From JAOPZW01 sp963788935 (GTDB taxonomy: Bacteria; Actinomycetota; Thermoleophilia; Solirubrobacterales; Solirubrobacteraceae): a stretch of DNA of 64,000 nucleotides. Below, one piece after another: positions 1 through 8,263 of the stretch (position 1 is the stretch's first letter; each line of letters opens with the position of its first letter). The notes under the pieces are model-generated. The model was given only the letters and a program-made list of their open reading frames with translations, made no database searches and was not told the origin of the DNA. The stretch lies in NCBI GenBank assembly GCA_963788935.1, contig CAWBIM010000003.1, positions 62,001-126,000 of the forward strand, written 5' to 3'. The position numbers and the translations under genes were made by a program.

Positions 1-1098
1 GGTGCCGCCGCCCGACTCGATCACGTCGGAGTAGAGCGTGCCCTGCACGAGGAACCGCGCGCCCTCGCCGTCGTGAGCGAGCTTCGCCGCCTCCTCCTCG
101 AAGACGCGGATGAACTCCGTGCCGATCCGCTTGCGCTTGGTCTCCGGGTCCGTGACGCCGCGGAGCTTCGCGAGGAAGCGCTCCTCGGCGTCGACCGCGA
201 CCAGCGGGATGCCGAAGCGGTCGCGGAAGGCCGCGATCACCTGCTCGCCCTCGTTCTTGCGCATCAGGCCGTGGTCGACGAAGACGCACGTGAGCTGGTC
301 GCCCACGGCGCGGTGCACGAGCAGCGCCGCGACGGACGAGTCGACCCCGCCGCTCAGGCCGCAGATGACCTTGCCGGTGCCGACCTGCGCGCGGATGCGG
401 GCGATCTGCTCCTCGACGATCGACGCCGCCGACCACGCCATGTCGCAGCCGCAGACGTCGCGCAGGAACGTCTTGAGGATGTCCTGCCCGTACGGCGTGT
501 GGACGACCTCGGGGTGGAACTGGATGCCGTAGATGCGCCGCTCGGTGGACTCGAACGCGGCCACGGGCGACGCGGTCGACGACGCCAGGGCGGTGAAGCC
601 GCCGGGCGCCTCGAAGACGGTGTCGCGGTGCGACATCCAGCAGCTCTGCTCCTCGGGCAGCCCGGCGAGCAGCCGCCCGGGCTCGCGCACGGTGAGCTTC
701 GAGCGCCCGAACTCGCCGACCTCGGCGCCTTCGACGCGCCCGCCGAGCGACAGCGCGACGAGCTGCATGCCGTAACAGATGCCGAGCACCGGGATCCCGA
801 GCTCGAGCAGCCGCGGGTCGAGCCGCGGCGCGCCGTCGGCGTACACCGACGCCGGGCCGCCGCTCAGGATCAGGCCCTTCGGCCGGCGCCGCACGACCTC
901 GTCGGCGCCGACGTGGTGGGGCAGGAGCTCGCTGAAGACCCCGCACTCGCGCACCCGCCGCGCGATCAGCTGCGAGTACTGGCCGCCGTAGTCGAGGACG
1001 ACGACCTCGTCGACCGCGCGCGGGACGTCGACCCGAGACGAGTCGTCCGCGAGCTCTGTCGCGGCCGTCGCCTCGGTGACGATCCCGTGCTCGGTCAC
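1..1098 (-). CDS. guaA: GMP synthase (glutamine-hydrolysing), 3' end cut by window edge
   Basis: Makes GMP from XMP with glutamine as nitrogen donor; last step of de novo GMP synthesis in the cytosol. The 366 visible residues hold the class I amidotransferase domain with nucleophile Cys108 (GICYGMQ) and the His195/Glu197 pair (FHPE), then the ATP-pyrophosphatase P-loop SGGVDSS at about 249-255. The C-terminal dimerisation domain lies beyond base 1. The GTG start at 1098 is chosen because it overlaps the guaB3 stop codon by 4 nt (GTGA), which implies translational coupling. About 30 residues precede the amidotransferase core, slightly long for the family. The order guaB3-guaA is a purine operon. 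Confidence 0.95.
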   Translation of the reverse strand, partial: MTEHGIVTEATAATELADDSSRVDVPRAVDEVVVLDYGGQYSQLIARRVRECGVFSELLPHHVGADEVVRRRPKGLILSGGPASVYADGAPRLDPRLLELGIPVLGICYGMQLVALSLGGRVEGAEVGEFGRSKLTVREPGRLLAGLPEEQSCWMSHRDTVFEAPGGFTALASSTASPVAAFESTERRIYGIQFHPEVVHTPYGQDILKTFLRDVCGCDMAWSAASIVEEQIARIRAQVGTGKVICGLSGGVDSSVAALLVHRAVGDQLTCVFVDHGLMRKNEGEQVIAAFRDRFGIPLVAVDAEERFLAKLRGVTDPETKRKRIGTEFIRVFEEEAAKLAHDGEGARFLVQGTLYSDVIESGGGT

Positions 1099-2333
1099 GC
1101 CTGGGTCAGCGCGGGCGTCTTCTCGGCGACGCCGTTCTCGCGCCCGGGGTGCGCCGACGCCGACGCCCCGCGGCTGCCCATGCCGACCCCCTGGGCCGAC
1201 TGCAGCGCCTTGCCCTCGGTCTGCAGGGCCGGGGCGATCATCAGCTCGGCCCGGTTGAACTCGGCGAGGTCCTTGTAGCCCGTCGTCGCCATCGACGTGC
1301 GCAGCGCGCCCATCAGGTTGAACGAGCCGTCGTTCTCGTGGGCCGGGCCCTGGAGGATCTGCTCGATCGTGCCGTTCTGGACGGTCTGCACGCGCGCGCC
1401 GCGCGGGAGCGAGGGGTGGAACGTCGCCATCCCCCAGTGGAAGCCGTGGCCGGGCGCCTCGTACGCGCGCGCCAGCGGGGAGCCGATCATCACGGCGTCC
1501 GCGCCGCAGGCGATCGCCTTCGACACGTCGCCGCCGGTGCGCATGCCGCCGTCGGCGATGACCTGGACGTACTCGCCCGTCTCGAGCATGTGGGTCGAGC
1601 GCGCGCCGGCGACGTCGGCGATCGCCGTCGCCTGCGGGACGCCCAGCCCGAGCACGCCGCGGGTCGTGCACGCCGCGCCGGGGCCGACCCCGACGAGCAC
1701 GCCGGCCGCGCCGGTGCGCATGAGGTGCAGGCCGGTCTGGTAGGAGGCACAGCCGCCCGCGACCACCGGAACCGGCAGCTCGGCGATGAACTCCTTGAGG
1801 TTCAGCGGCGTCGTCTTCTCCGAGACGTGCTCCGCCGAGACCACGGTGCCCTGGATGACGAGGATGTCGAGGCCGGCGTCGAGCGCGAGCTCGTAGTACC
1901 GGCCGACGCGCTGCGGCGTCAGCGAGGCCGCGACCACGACGCCCGGCTCCTGCTTGATCTCCGCGATCCGCTGGGCGATGAGCTCGGGCTTGATCGGCTC
2001 CTGGTAGATCGCCTGCATCTCGCGCGTGGCGACCTCCTTGGGCAGCTGCGCGATGCGCTCGAGCTGCGCGTCCGCGTCCTCGTAGCGGGTCCAGATGCCC
2101 TCGAGGTTCAGGACGGCGAGACCGCCGAGCTTGCCGATGATCCGCGCGGTGTCCGGCGAGACGACGCCGTCCATCGCGGAGGCCAGCAGCGGCAGCTCGA
2201 AGCGGTAGGGGCCGAGGGTCCAGGAGATGTCGACGTCGTCAGGGTCACGCGTGCGCCGTGAGGGCACGATCGCGATGTCGTCGAATCCATACGCGCGGCG
2301 GGCCTTCTTGCCGCGACCGATCTCGATCTCCAT
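1095..2333 (-). CDS. guaB3: GuaB3-type IMP dehydrogenase-related protein
   Basis: TIM-barrel protein of the IMP dehydrogenase / GMP reductase family; 412 residues, no CBS pair, which is the GuaB3 architecture common in actinobacteria. The N-terminal RRAYGFDDIAIVPSRRT segment and the active-site loop around Cys222 (GAACTTRG) are present. Whether GuaB3 is an IMP dehydrogenase or another nucleotide oxidoreductase is not settled by sequence. ATG at 2333 is preferred over the adjacent GTG at 2336 because a TAGGAT -10 box ends 6 nt upstream, giving a nearly leaderless message. It overlaps guaA by 4 nt, so the two are co-translated. Confidence 0.9.
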   Translation of the reverse strand: MEIEIGRGKKARRAYGFDDIAIVPSRRTRDPDDVDISWTLGPYRFELPLLASAMDGVVSPDTARIIGKLGGLAVLNLEGIWTRYEDADAQLERIAQLPKEVATREMQAIYQEPIKPELIAQRIAEIKQEPGVVVAASLTPQRVGRYYELALDAGLDILVIQGTVVSAEHVSEKTTPLNLKEFIAELPVPVVAGGCASYQTGLHLMRTGAAGVLVGVGPGAACTTRGVLGLGVPQATAIADVAGARSTHMLETGEYVQVIADGGMRTGGDVSKAIACGADAVMIGSPLARAYEAPGHGFHWGMATFHPSLPRGARVQTVQNGTIEQILQGPAHENDGSFNLMGALRTSMATTGYKDLAEFNRAELMIAPALQTEGKALQSAQGVGMGSRGASASAHPGRENGVAEKTPALTQA

Positions 2334-2365
2334 CACAACATCCTAGGGTCGCTGGCGGACGAAAA

Positions 2366-2385
2366 GACCCCGCGGCAGCGGGGTC
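2366..2385 (-). terminator. Intrinsic terminator facing guaB3
   Basis: A perfect 8-bp stem (GACCCCGC / GCGGGGTC) with a 4-nt loop is followed on the minus strand by TTTT. It sits just upstream of the guaB3 promoter, so it would stop transcription arriving from about 2390-2510, where no minus-strand gene is apparent. It could end a short RNA or insulate the guaB3 promoter. Confidence 0.6.
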
Positions 2386-2504
2386 GGGGAACACCGACGG
2401 GCGGTGGCTGTGGCGGCGGCGACCACGGCCCGGGCCACGATAGCAGTGGGGTTTGCGGGCGGTTCGGCCCGGAACCCGCATCGTCCGGGGATCGCGCTCG
2501 CGGA

Positions 2505-2510
2505 TACGGT
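2505..2510 (+). promoter_or_regulatory. -10 box (TACGGT) of a leaderless promoter
   Basis: TACGGT ends exactly 8 nt before the GTG at 2519, the spacing that recurs in front of many genes in this window and places the transcription start at the start codon. Confidence 0.6.
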
Positions 2511-2518
2511 TTGCGGCC

Positions 2519-3232
2519 GTGGACGGGCGGCGGATCGTGGCCATGGGCGGCGGCGGGTTCTCGATGGAGCCCGACACGCCGCTCCTCGACGACTTCGTCC
2601 TCTCCCTCGCGCGCGAGCCGACGCCGCGCGTCTGCTTCGTCGCGACCGCCAGCGGCGACTCGCCCCAGTACGTGCGCGACTTCTACCGCGCGTTCGCCCC
2701 GCGCGACTGCCGGCCGTCGGACCTCGCGCTGTTCGACCGGCGGATCGCCGACCTGCGCGCCTTCGTCCTCGAGCAGGACGTCGTCTACGTCGGCGGCGGC
2801 AGCACCGCGAACCTCATGGCCGTGTGGCGCACGCACGGCCTCGACCGCGTCCTCGCCGAGGCGTGGCACGCGGGGATCGTGCTCTGCGGGATCAGCGCGG
2901 GGATGAACTGCTGGTTCCGCGAGTCGGTGACCGACTCGTTCGACCTCGGCCGCCTGGCGCCGCTGAAGGACGGCATGGGGCTGATCGACGCGAGCGCGTG
3001 CCCGCACTACGACGGCGAGCCCCAGCGCCGCCCGACGTACCGCGGGCTCGTCGCCCGCGGCGAGCTCGGCGACGGCTGGGCCGCCGACGAGGGCGCCGCG
3101 CTCGTCTTCGCGGGCGAGGAGCTCGAGGAGGTCGTCGGCGAGCGGCCGGGGCTCGCGGGCTATCGCGTGGAGCGCACGGCCGAGGGCTTCACCGAGGAGC
3201 GGATCGGCGCCCGCCACCTCGGCGCGGCGTGA
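2519..3232 (+). CDS. Peptidase E-like (family S51) protein
   Basis: A 237-residue cytosolic protein of the peptidase E / cyanophycinase type, which hydrolyses Asp-X dipeptides or related substrates with a Ser-His-Glu triad in a class I amidotransferase-like fold. Visible signs are YVGGGST at about 90-96 and the nucleophile elbow GISAGM with Ser126. The reading frame stays open to 2453, but the first 22 residues of that longer form are Arg-rich and unlike the family; the GTG at 2519 has a TACGGT box 8 nt upstream, so it is taken as the start. Substrate unknown. It converges on the PfkB gene with a 27-nt gap. Confidence 0.85.
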   Translation: MDGRRIVAMGGGGFSMEPDTPLLDDFVLSLAREPTPRVCFVATASGDSPQYVRDFYRAFAPRDCRPSDLALFDRRIADLRAFVLEQDVVYVGGGSTANLMAVWRTHGLDRVLAEAWHAGIVLCGISAGMNCWFRESVTDSFDLGRLAPLKDGMGLIDASACPHYDGEPQRRPTYRGLVARGELGDGWAADEGAALVFAGEELEEVVGERPGLAGYRVERTAEGFTEERIGARHLGAA

Positions 3233-3259
3233 GCGCGGGGCCGCCCGGGCCGCTCGGGC

Positions 3260-4219
3260 TCAGCCGACGCCGGCGGGCTGGTCGAGGCGCTCGATGACGA
3301 TCTCGCCGAGCAGCCGGTCGACCTCGCGCGGGTCGATGAGCCCCGCGCCGAGGCGCTGCGTGGACTCCGCCCCGCACGCCACCGCGAAGCGCAGGCAGTC
3401 CTCGTGGCCCGCGCCGGTGTAGCGGGCGGCGACGAAGCCCGCGAGGAACGCGTCGCCCGCGCCGACCGCCGCGACCGCCTCGCGCGGCGCGATCCACACG
3501 CGGTGGAGGACCGGAGCGCCGTCGACGAGGATCGAGGCGACGCAGCCGTCGGGCAGCGTCATGATCGCCTCGCGCGCGCCGAGGGAGGCCATCTCGCGCA
3601 CGGCGATGATCCGATCCTCCTCGTCGTTGAACTCGTGGCCGACGAGCTCCTCGGCCTCGATGACGTTCGGCGAGATCACGTCGGGCTCGGCCCGGACCGC
3701 GAGGCGCATCGGCTCGCCGTCCGCGTCGACCACCGTCTGCACGCTCATCTTGCGCAGCTCCTTGACGAGCTGCGCGTACAGCGCGGGCTCGACGCCGCGC
3801 GGCAGCGAGCCGGCGAACACGACGACGTCCGCGCCGCGCGCGAGGTACAGGAGCTTGTCGCGGAAGAGCTCGATCTCCTTCGCGCTCACGGCCGGGCCGC
3901 GCTCGTTGATCTCGGTCGTCTCGCCGTTCGTCGGGTCGTACACGGCCGTGTTCGTCCGCGACTCCTCGCGGATGCGCACGAAGTCGTTGAGGATCGACTC
4001 CTCCGTGAGCTGCTCGACGATCCGGGTGCCCGTCGGGCCGCCCGCGAAGCCGGTCGCGATCACGGGCTGGCCGAGCGTCTTCAGCGTCCGCGCGACGTTG
4101 ACGCCCTTGCCGCCCGGCATCGTCGTCTGCTCCACGGTGCGATGCCGCCGGCCGAGCCGGAAGTTCGGCACGGACAGCGACTTGTCGATCGCCGCGTTGA
4201 GGGTGACGGTGATGATCAT
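3260..4219 (-). CDS. PfkB-family hexose kinase (1-phosphofructokinase type)
   Basis: Phosphorylates a sugar phosphate (fructose-1-phosphate, tagatose-6-phosphate or fructose-6-phosphate) with ATP. The 319 residues begin with ITVTLNAAIDKS, the hallmark of the FruK/LacC/PfkB subgroup, include the PGGKGVNVART substrate site near residue 36, and carry the catalytic GAGDAF motif (Asp256). No PTS genes are nearby, so the exact substrate cannot be read from context. The ATG overlaps the stop of the D,D-carboxypeptidase gene by 4 nt, making it third in an operon with the LysM protein and the carboxypeptidase. Confidence 0.9.
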   Translation of the reverse strand: MIITVTLNAAIDKSLSVPNFRLGRRHRTVEQTTMPGGKGVNVARTLKTLGQPVIATGFAGGPTGTRIVEQLTEESILNDFVRIREESRTNTAVYDPTNGETTEINERGPAVSAKEIELFRDKLLYLARGADVVVFAGSLPRGVEPALYAQLVKELRKMSVQTVVDADGEPMRLAVRAEPDVISPNVIEAEELVGHEFNDEEDRIIAVREMASLGAREAIMTLPDGCVASILVDGAPVLHRVWIAPREAVAAVGAGDAFLAGFVAARYTGAGHEDCLRFAVACGAESTQRLGAGLIDPREVDRLLGEIVIERLDQPAGVG

Positions 4220-5478
4220 GCGATCTCGGTTCCCCCGGTGCGGCCCCTGCGCCGACGCTGCAGGCGGCGGCGCAGCAGCACGACCTGGAGGCTACCGAGT
4301 GCCACGGCCGCGACGGCCAGAACGATCAGCGTCCGGCCGATGAGGCCGCCCGCGCGCTGCACGACGGTCGCGCCCGCCACCGCTTCCGGGGTCACGAGCG
4401 CGACCCGGTCGATCGGCTTGCCGCGCCAGCGCACCTCGATCGTCCCCACCCGCGCGCCGGCGGGCAGCGGGCCGTCGACCTGGCGCGGGGCGTCGAGGAT
4501 CCGCAGTGCGTAGTGCTCGCCGCGGCGGACCGTGCGCCGGACGGTGCGCGTCGCGACGAACTTCACGCGCGCGTCGCGGTGGGCGAGCTTCGCGCTGGCG
4601 TACGTCCGGCCCTTCACCGTCGCCGCGAGCCGGTGGTAGTGCTCGAGGCCGTAGCGCAGGAGCGTCAGCGAGTCGGCGTCGCGCGCGGCCTCGCTGGGCT
4701 CGCCGAGCACGGCCGAGACGACCGTGACGCCGTCGCGGGTGGCCGAGCCGACGAGCACGTAGCCCGCGGTCGACGTGTGGCCGGTCTTCACGCCGTTGAC
4801 GGCGCGGACGCTGCGCACGAGCGTGTTGCGGTTCGTGATCGTCCGCTGCCGCGCGCCGGTCTTGAGCGTCGCGCTCGGGAGGTTCGTGACCGCGCGGAAG
4901 AACGCGTTGCGCCGCAGGATCAGCGTGAGCTTGACGAGGTCCTCGGCGCTCGAGTGGTTGCCCGGCTGGTCGAGGCCGATCGGGTTGGAGTAGTGCGTGT
5001 CGCGCAGGCCGAGCGCACGGGCGCGGCTGTTCATCAGCCGGACGAAGCGCGCGCGCGTGCCGCCCACGCGGACGGCCAGCGTCGCGGCGGCGTCGTTCGC
5101 GCTCGCCAGCAGCAGGCCCCGCATGAGGTCGGCGACCGTCATCCGCTCGCCGCCGCGCAGGCCGATCACGGACTCGGCGGGCGCGGCGCTGTAGCGGATC
5201 GTCGTGAACGTCGTGGAGAGCTTCTCGCGCTCGAGCGTCAGCAACGCGGTCATGAGCTTCGTCGTGCTCGCGACCGGGCGCTCGTCGTCGGCGTTGCGGC
5301 CGTACACGACGTCGCCCGTCGCCGGCTCGACGAGGATCGCCGCGGGCGCGCGGACGACCGGCCCGTCGGCCGCGGCGGCCCGCGCCGGCGGGGCCGCGAC
5401 GAGCGCCGCCGCGGCGATCGCGAGGGCGACGACGGCGAGCGCGAGGGCGCCGGACGCGCGGCGGGGGGCGGACGTCAC
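4216..5478 (-). CDS. D-alanyl-D-alanine carboxypeptidase (penicillin-binding protein, S11)
   Basis: Trims the terminal D-Ala from peptidoglycan stem peptides outside the cell. Of 420 residues, about 1-36 form a secretion signal (hydrophobic ALALAVVALAIAAAAL, then ARA). Catalytic motifs are complete: STTK (Ser71, Lys74), SAN (Ser126, Asn128) and KTG (231-233). A C-terminal hydrophobic segment followed by a basic RRRLQRRRRGR tail anchors the enzyme in the membrane, as in DacA/DacC. The GTG start at 5478 overlaps the LysM gene stop by 4 nt and the stop overlaps the kinase ATG by 4 nt. Confidence 0.93.
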   Translation of the reverse strand: MTSAPRRASGALALAVVALAIAAAALVAAPPARAAAADGPVVRAPAAILVEPATGDVVYGRNADDERPVASTTKLMTALLTLEREKLSTTFTTIRYSAAPAESVIGLRGGERMTVADLMRGLLLASANDAAATLAVRVGGTRARFVRLMNSRARALGLRDTHYSNPIGLDQPGNHSSAEDLVKLTLILRRNAFFRAVTNLPSATLKTGARQRTITNRNTLVRSVRAVNGVKTGHTSTAGYVLVGSATRDGVTVVSAVLGEPSEAARDADSLTLLRYGLEHYHRLAATVKGRTYASAKLAHRDARVKFVATRTVRRTVRRGEHYALRILDAPRQVDGPLPAGARVGTIEVRWRGKPIDRVALVTPEAVAGATVVQRAGGLIGRTLIVLAVAAVALGSLQVVLLRRRLQRRRRGRTGGTEIA

Positions 5479-5813
5479 GGGGAGAGCTTGATCCGCTGGC
5501 CGGTCTGAAGCGCCTGGGAGTCGAGCTTCGGGTTGAGATCCTGGATGCGCGCGAGCGTGACGCCGGTCTTCGCGGAGATCGACGACAGCGTGTCCCCGGC
5601 CTTGACCGTGTAGGCCCGACGGCGCCTGCCGCGCGACTTCGAGCTCTTGCCCTTCGTCGTCCGGGACTTCGCGGTCGAGGTCTGCGAGGCCGGGGTCGTC
5701 GCGCCCCCGTCGTCCTTGAGCAGCGTCGCGTTCACCACGGCGTACACCGCCACGGCGCACGCGACGAGCGCAATGGGGGCGAGCCAGCGGGCGGGGCTGC
5801 GACGACGGCGCAT
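5475..5813 (-). CDS. Membrane-anchored LysM-domain protein
   Basis: 112 residues: a basic N terminus, one transmembrane segment (APIALVACAVAVYAVV, about 12-27), a Thr/Ser/Lys/Arg-rich linker and a single C-terminal LysM domain (YTVKAGDTLSSISAKTG, about 68-112) that binds peptidoglycan glycans. First gene of the lysM-dac-pfkB operon. ATG at 5813 is preferred over an upstream start at 5852: a TATGCT -10 and a GGAAG Shine-Dalgarno lie between them. Co-expression with the carboxypeptidase suggests a cell-wall maintenance role. Confidence 0.88.
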   Translation of the reverse strand: MRRRRSPARWLAPIALVACAVAVYAVVNATLLKDDGGATTPASQTSTAKSRTTKGKSSKSRGRRRRAYTVKAGDTLSSISAKTGVTLARIQDLNPKLDSQALQTGQRIKLSP

Positions 5814-5885
5814 GGGAACTTCCGGAGCATAAGGCGGTCGATCGGGCCGCAACGCCGCTGGCGCGCGGCGTCCGCGGCCCTCCCG

Positions 5886-6851
5886 CTAGGCGAGCGCCCA
5901 CGCGGCGGCGCGCAGCCGCTCGGCCTCGGTGCGCGCGGCGGTGCCCGGGTCGGCGCCGGGGGACTGCTCGTGCGCGGCCGCGATCGAGCGCGACGCGGTC
6001 ACGAGCCCGGCGGCGCGGTGCGGAGCGAAGGCAGGAGCGAGGTCCTCGACCCGACCGCCCTGGGCCCCGATGCCGGGGAGCAGGAAGATCGTGCGCGGCA
6101 TGAGCTCGCGCATCCGCGCGACGTGCTGGGGCGCGGTCGCCCCGACCACGGCGCCGACGTCGCTCAGCGCCACCTCGCCGGGCGCGCCAAGACTGTCAAC
6201 GATGGTTGCCACTTTCTCCCACAGCGTGCCGCCGGCGGCGGTCTCGGTGTCCTCGAGGTCCGCGGCCCCGGGGTTCGACGTGCGGACGAGGACGAACACC
6301 CCGGCGCGGGCGGCGCGGGCGGCCTCGAGCAGCGTCTCGAGCGTGTCGACGCCGAGGTACGGGCTGGCGGTGAATGCGTCCGCCCCCAGGCCCGCGACGG
6401 GGCCGAACGGGGTCGGCGTGCTGCCGACGAGCGCCTGGCCGTAGGCGGCGGCGGACACGGCGATGTCGCCGCGCTTGCCGTCGGCCAGGACGATCAGGCC
6501 CGCGGCGCGGGCGTGCTCGACGACCTCGGCCAGCGCGGCCCATCCCGGCGCGCCCAGGCGCTCGAAGCACGCGAGCTGGGGCTTCGCCGCGCAGCACGCG
6601 GGACCGGCCGCGTCGATGAGCGCGCGGCAGTGGGCGAGCACCGCCCGGGCCGCGCGCTCGGCGGGCGACCCGTCGGCGGGCGCGTTTTGCAGCGAATTCG
6701 GCCAGAGGCGCGCCGGATCCGGGTCGAGCCCCAGGACGACCTGGGACTCGCGCCGGGCGACGACCTCCGCGAGGCGGTCCGCGAAATGCGGTCGGGGCGC
6801 AGCGGCGTCCGGTGCGGACGCCGCGGCGGGCTGCGGCGTCTGCGCGCTCAG
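5886..6851 (-). CDS. pyrF: Orotidine 5'-phosphate decarboxylase, subfamily 2, with no ATG/GTG/TTG start
   Basis: Converts OMP to UMP. Conserved sequence begins near 6785 (FADRLAEVVARRESQVVLGLDPDP) and includes the catalytic VLADGKRGDIAVSA motif and the GIGAQGG phosphate-binding loop near the C terminus. The only NTG codon in any frame between the HU stop and this conserved part is CTG at 6851-6849, directly abutting the HU TAG in the same frame. The next in-frame GTG (6641) would delete the LGLDPDP substrate-binding strand. I therefore place the start at CTG, reached by termination-reinitiation after hup; TAG readthrough to an HU-PyrF fusion or a sequence error are alternatives. Total 321 residues. 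Confidence 0.85.
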   Translation of the reverse strand: MSAQTPQPAAASAPDAAAPRPHFADRLAEVVARRESQVVLGLDPDPARLWPNSLQNAPADGSPAERAARAVLAHCRALIDAAGPACCAAKPQLACFERLGAPGWAALAEVVEHARAAGLIVLADGKRGDIAVSAAAYGQALVGSTPTPFGPVAGLGADAFTASPYLGVDTLETLLEAARAARAGVFVLVRTSNPGAADLEDTETAAGGTLWEKVATIVDSLGAPGEVALSDVGAVVGATAPQHVARMRELMPRTIFLLPGIGAQGGRVEDLAPAFAPHRAAGLVTASRSIAAAHEQSPGADPGTAARTEAERLRAAAWALA

Positions 6852-7127
6852 CTAGCCGTTGACGGCCTTCTTCAGGCCCGAGCCGGCCGTGAAGCGCGGC
6901 ACCTTCGAGGCGCTGATCTGGATCGGCTCACCGGTGCGCGGGTGCACGCCCTGGCGCGCGCCGCGCTCGGCCACGTGGAACTTGCCGAAGCCGGAGAACG
7001 TGATGTCGCTCCCGCGCTGCAGCGCTTCCTGGATGACCTCCAGCACGGCGTCGACGGCCTTGCCGGCTTCGGTCTTCTGAAGGTCGGCCCGGCTGGCCAC
7101 CTGGTCGACGAACTCGGACTTCGTCAC
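6852..7127 (-). CDS. hup: HU-family DNA-binding protein
   Basis: 91-residue nucleoid-associated histone-like protein that bends DNA as a dimer. It starts TKSEFVDQVA, keeps the GFGKF hinge and the beta-arm TGEPIQI, and ends GLKKAVNG; length matches the family. The GTG at 7127 follows a strong GAGGAGG-like Shine-Dalgarno (7132-7142 on the minus strand), so an upstream in-frame ATG at 7307 is rejected. Its TAG stop is contiguous and in frame with pyrF. No Lys/Ala-rich tail of the mycobacterial HupB kind is present. Confidence 0.95.
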   Translation of the reverse strand: MTKSEFVDQVASRADLQKTEAGKAVDAVLEVIQEALQRGSDITFSGFGKFHVAERGARQGVHPRTGEPIQISASKVPRFTAGSGLKKAVNG

Positions 7128-7314
7128 GTTGGAACTCCTCCTCGATGAGGTTCGTGGTCGAACGACGCTATCAGCGGTCACGGATGGGACGTCCCGTAAT
7201 CCCGCTTGATAACGGGCCTTTTCCGGGTGTCCCGCCGCCGAAACGTGCTCGATGGGCGATTTGCGCCCGTCAGGACGATCGGGGAGTGTGGCCCGCGCGT
7301 CGGACACGACCGCG

Positions 7315-7617
7315 TCAGGCGACGTCGACCGCCTCCGCCGCCGCCGCGAGATCGGCGCCCGCGAGACCCCGCAGCGCGTGCGGCCCGAGGGCCGCCGCGA
7401 CGGCGTGGCCGCCCGAGCGCACGGCGAGCAGGTCGCCCTCGTCGACGACCGTCGCCTCGGGCGCCGCGGCGAGCGCGGCGGCCGCCCGGGCGCCGAGCGT
7501 CGCGTCGCCCGCGAGCACCGCGCCGGAGGCGTCGAGCACCGCGGCCGCGCGCACGTCGATCGACAGCGAGCCGAGCCACGCGAGCGCCGCGGCGGGCGAG
7601 AGCGGCGGCGCGGTCAT
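7315..7617 (-). CDS. Hypothetical 100-residue Ala-rich protein
   Basis: Not recognised. Predominantly alternating helix/strand with a central segment VRAAAVLDASGAVLAGD and later DGEGDLLAVRSGG-like strand, a pattern seen in roadblock/LC7-type small proteins, but identity is too weak to assign. ATG at 7617; no clear Shine-Dalgarno. Divergent from the small membrane protein at 7662 with a 44-nt gap that could hold both promoters. Confidence 0.55.
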   Translation of the reverse strand: MTAPPLSPAAALAWLGSLSIDVRAAAVLDASGAVLAGDATLGARAAAALAAAPEATVVDEGDLLAVRSGGHAVAAALGPHALRGLAGADLAAAAEAVDVA

Positions 7618-7661
7618 GGCGTCGCGGGGCAGTCGTCGGCACCGACCGCGACAATGGCGGC

Positions 7662-7802
7662 GTGACGTTCACCCGGATCGCCTGGCTGGTCACCGTCGTC
7701 GCGTGCGTCGTGACGGGCGTCGCCCTGCTGCTCTCGGGCTACCAGGGCTACGCGGCGGTGTTCGCGGCCGTCGGGGCCTGCGCGGCCATCAACCTCCGGT
7801 AG
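7662..7802 (+). CDS. Small membrane protein (46 residues)
   Basis: Starts at GTG and encodes two hydrophobic stretches (AWLVTVVACVVTGVALLL and YAAVFAAVGACAAI) joined by a short SGYQG turn, so a two-helix inner-membrane protein. A GACAAT box ends 6 nt before the start, consistent with leaderless expression. Function unknown. Confidence 0.6.
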   Translation: MTFTRIAWLVTVVACVVTGVALLLSGYQGYAAVFAAVGACAAINLR

Positions 7803-8263
7803 CGGCCGGGGTCGGCCGCGCGGCGGCCCGCACGACGTCGCGCGTGGCTCGGTGAGCCGAGCGAGCGGCGCGATCGCGTGGACCGGATCCGTGATCGGTT
7901 GACGCAGCATGGCGGCGGCCATCCGCACGGATCCTCTCGTACTCGGGTGCGGAGCGCCGGCGATCGGCCCGTGCCGCGGTGCCGGCGGGCGGCGAGGGGG
8001 TGGGGCGAGTTGCGGACGCCGGGCGTCCGGAAACCGGCCCACGCCGGGCTGGGCGGCGGACGGCGAGGCGGGCGGGCGGGCGGGATCGCCGACGAGAACT
8101 CCCCGCTATTCGGGGATTTCTCGTCGCGCGTCGGCCGACGCCGGGAAACGGCGCGCCCGGATCCCCCGGCCGCCGGCCCTCCCTCCTTCCCGCGTCGGTT
8201 CCCCGACGTACGCAGCACCGCGAGCGCGCGGAGCAAGGCGCCGCCGACGCTGCCACGGGGCCG
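7803..8263. other. Gene-free stretch with hairpin repeat
   Basis: Several frames stay open here only because of the GC content. The translated products are Arg/Pro/Gly-rich, with no start context. The one structured element is the 41-nt repeat at 8090-8130. I see no other gene; the right end abuts the rdgB stop. Confidence 0.6.
8090..8130. repeat. Hairpin repeat, copy 1
   Basis: 41 nt with nested inverted repeats: outer arms CGACGAGAA/TTCTCGTCG (9 bp perfect) and inner TCCCCG/CGGGGA (6 bp) around a CTATT loop. A second copy at 59057-59097 has the same length without gaps and agrees at 31 of 41 positions; the central loop differs as if inverted. Both copies lie in gene-free gaps next to minus-strand gene ends or starts. 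Confidence 0.75.

Noticed and set aside
2337..2518. Purine riboswitch upstream of guaB3
   Set aside because: guaB3 appears nearly leaderless, leaving no room for an aptamer in its mRNA, and the conserved purine-aptamer core is not present.
7188..7197. Palindrome GGGACGTCCC upstream of hup as a specific operator
   Set aside because: Ten-base palindromes are common at this GC content and no second copy or partner was found.
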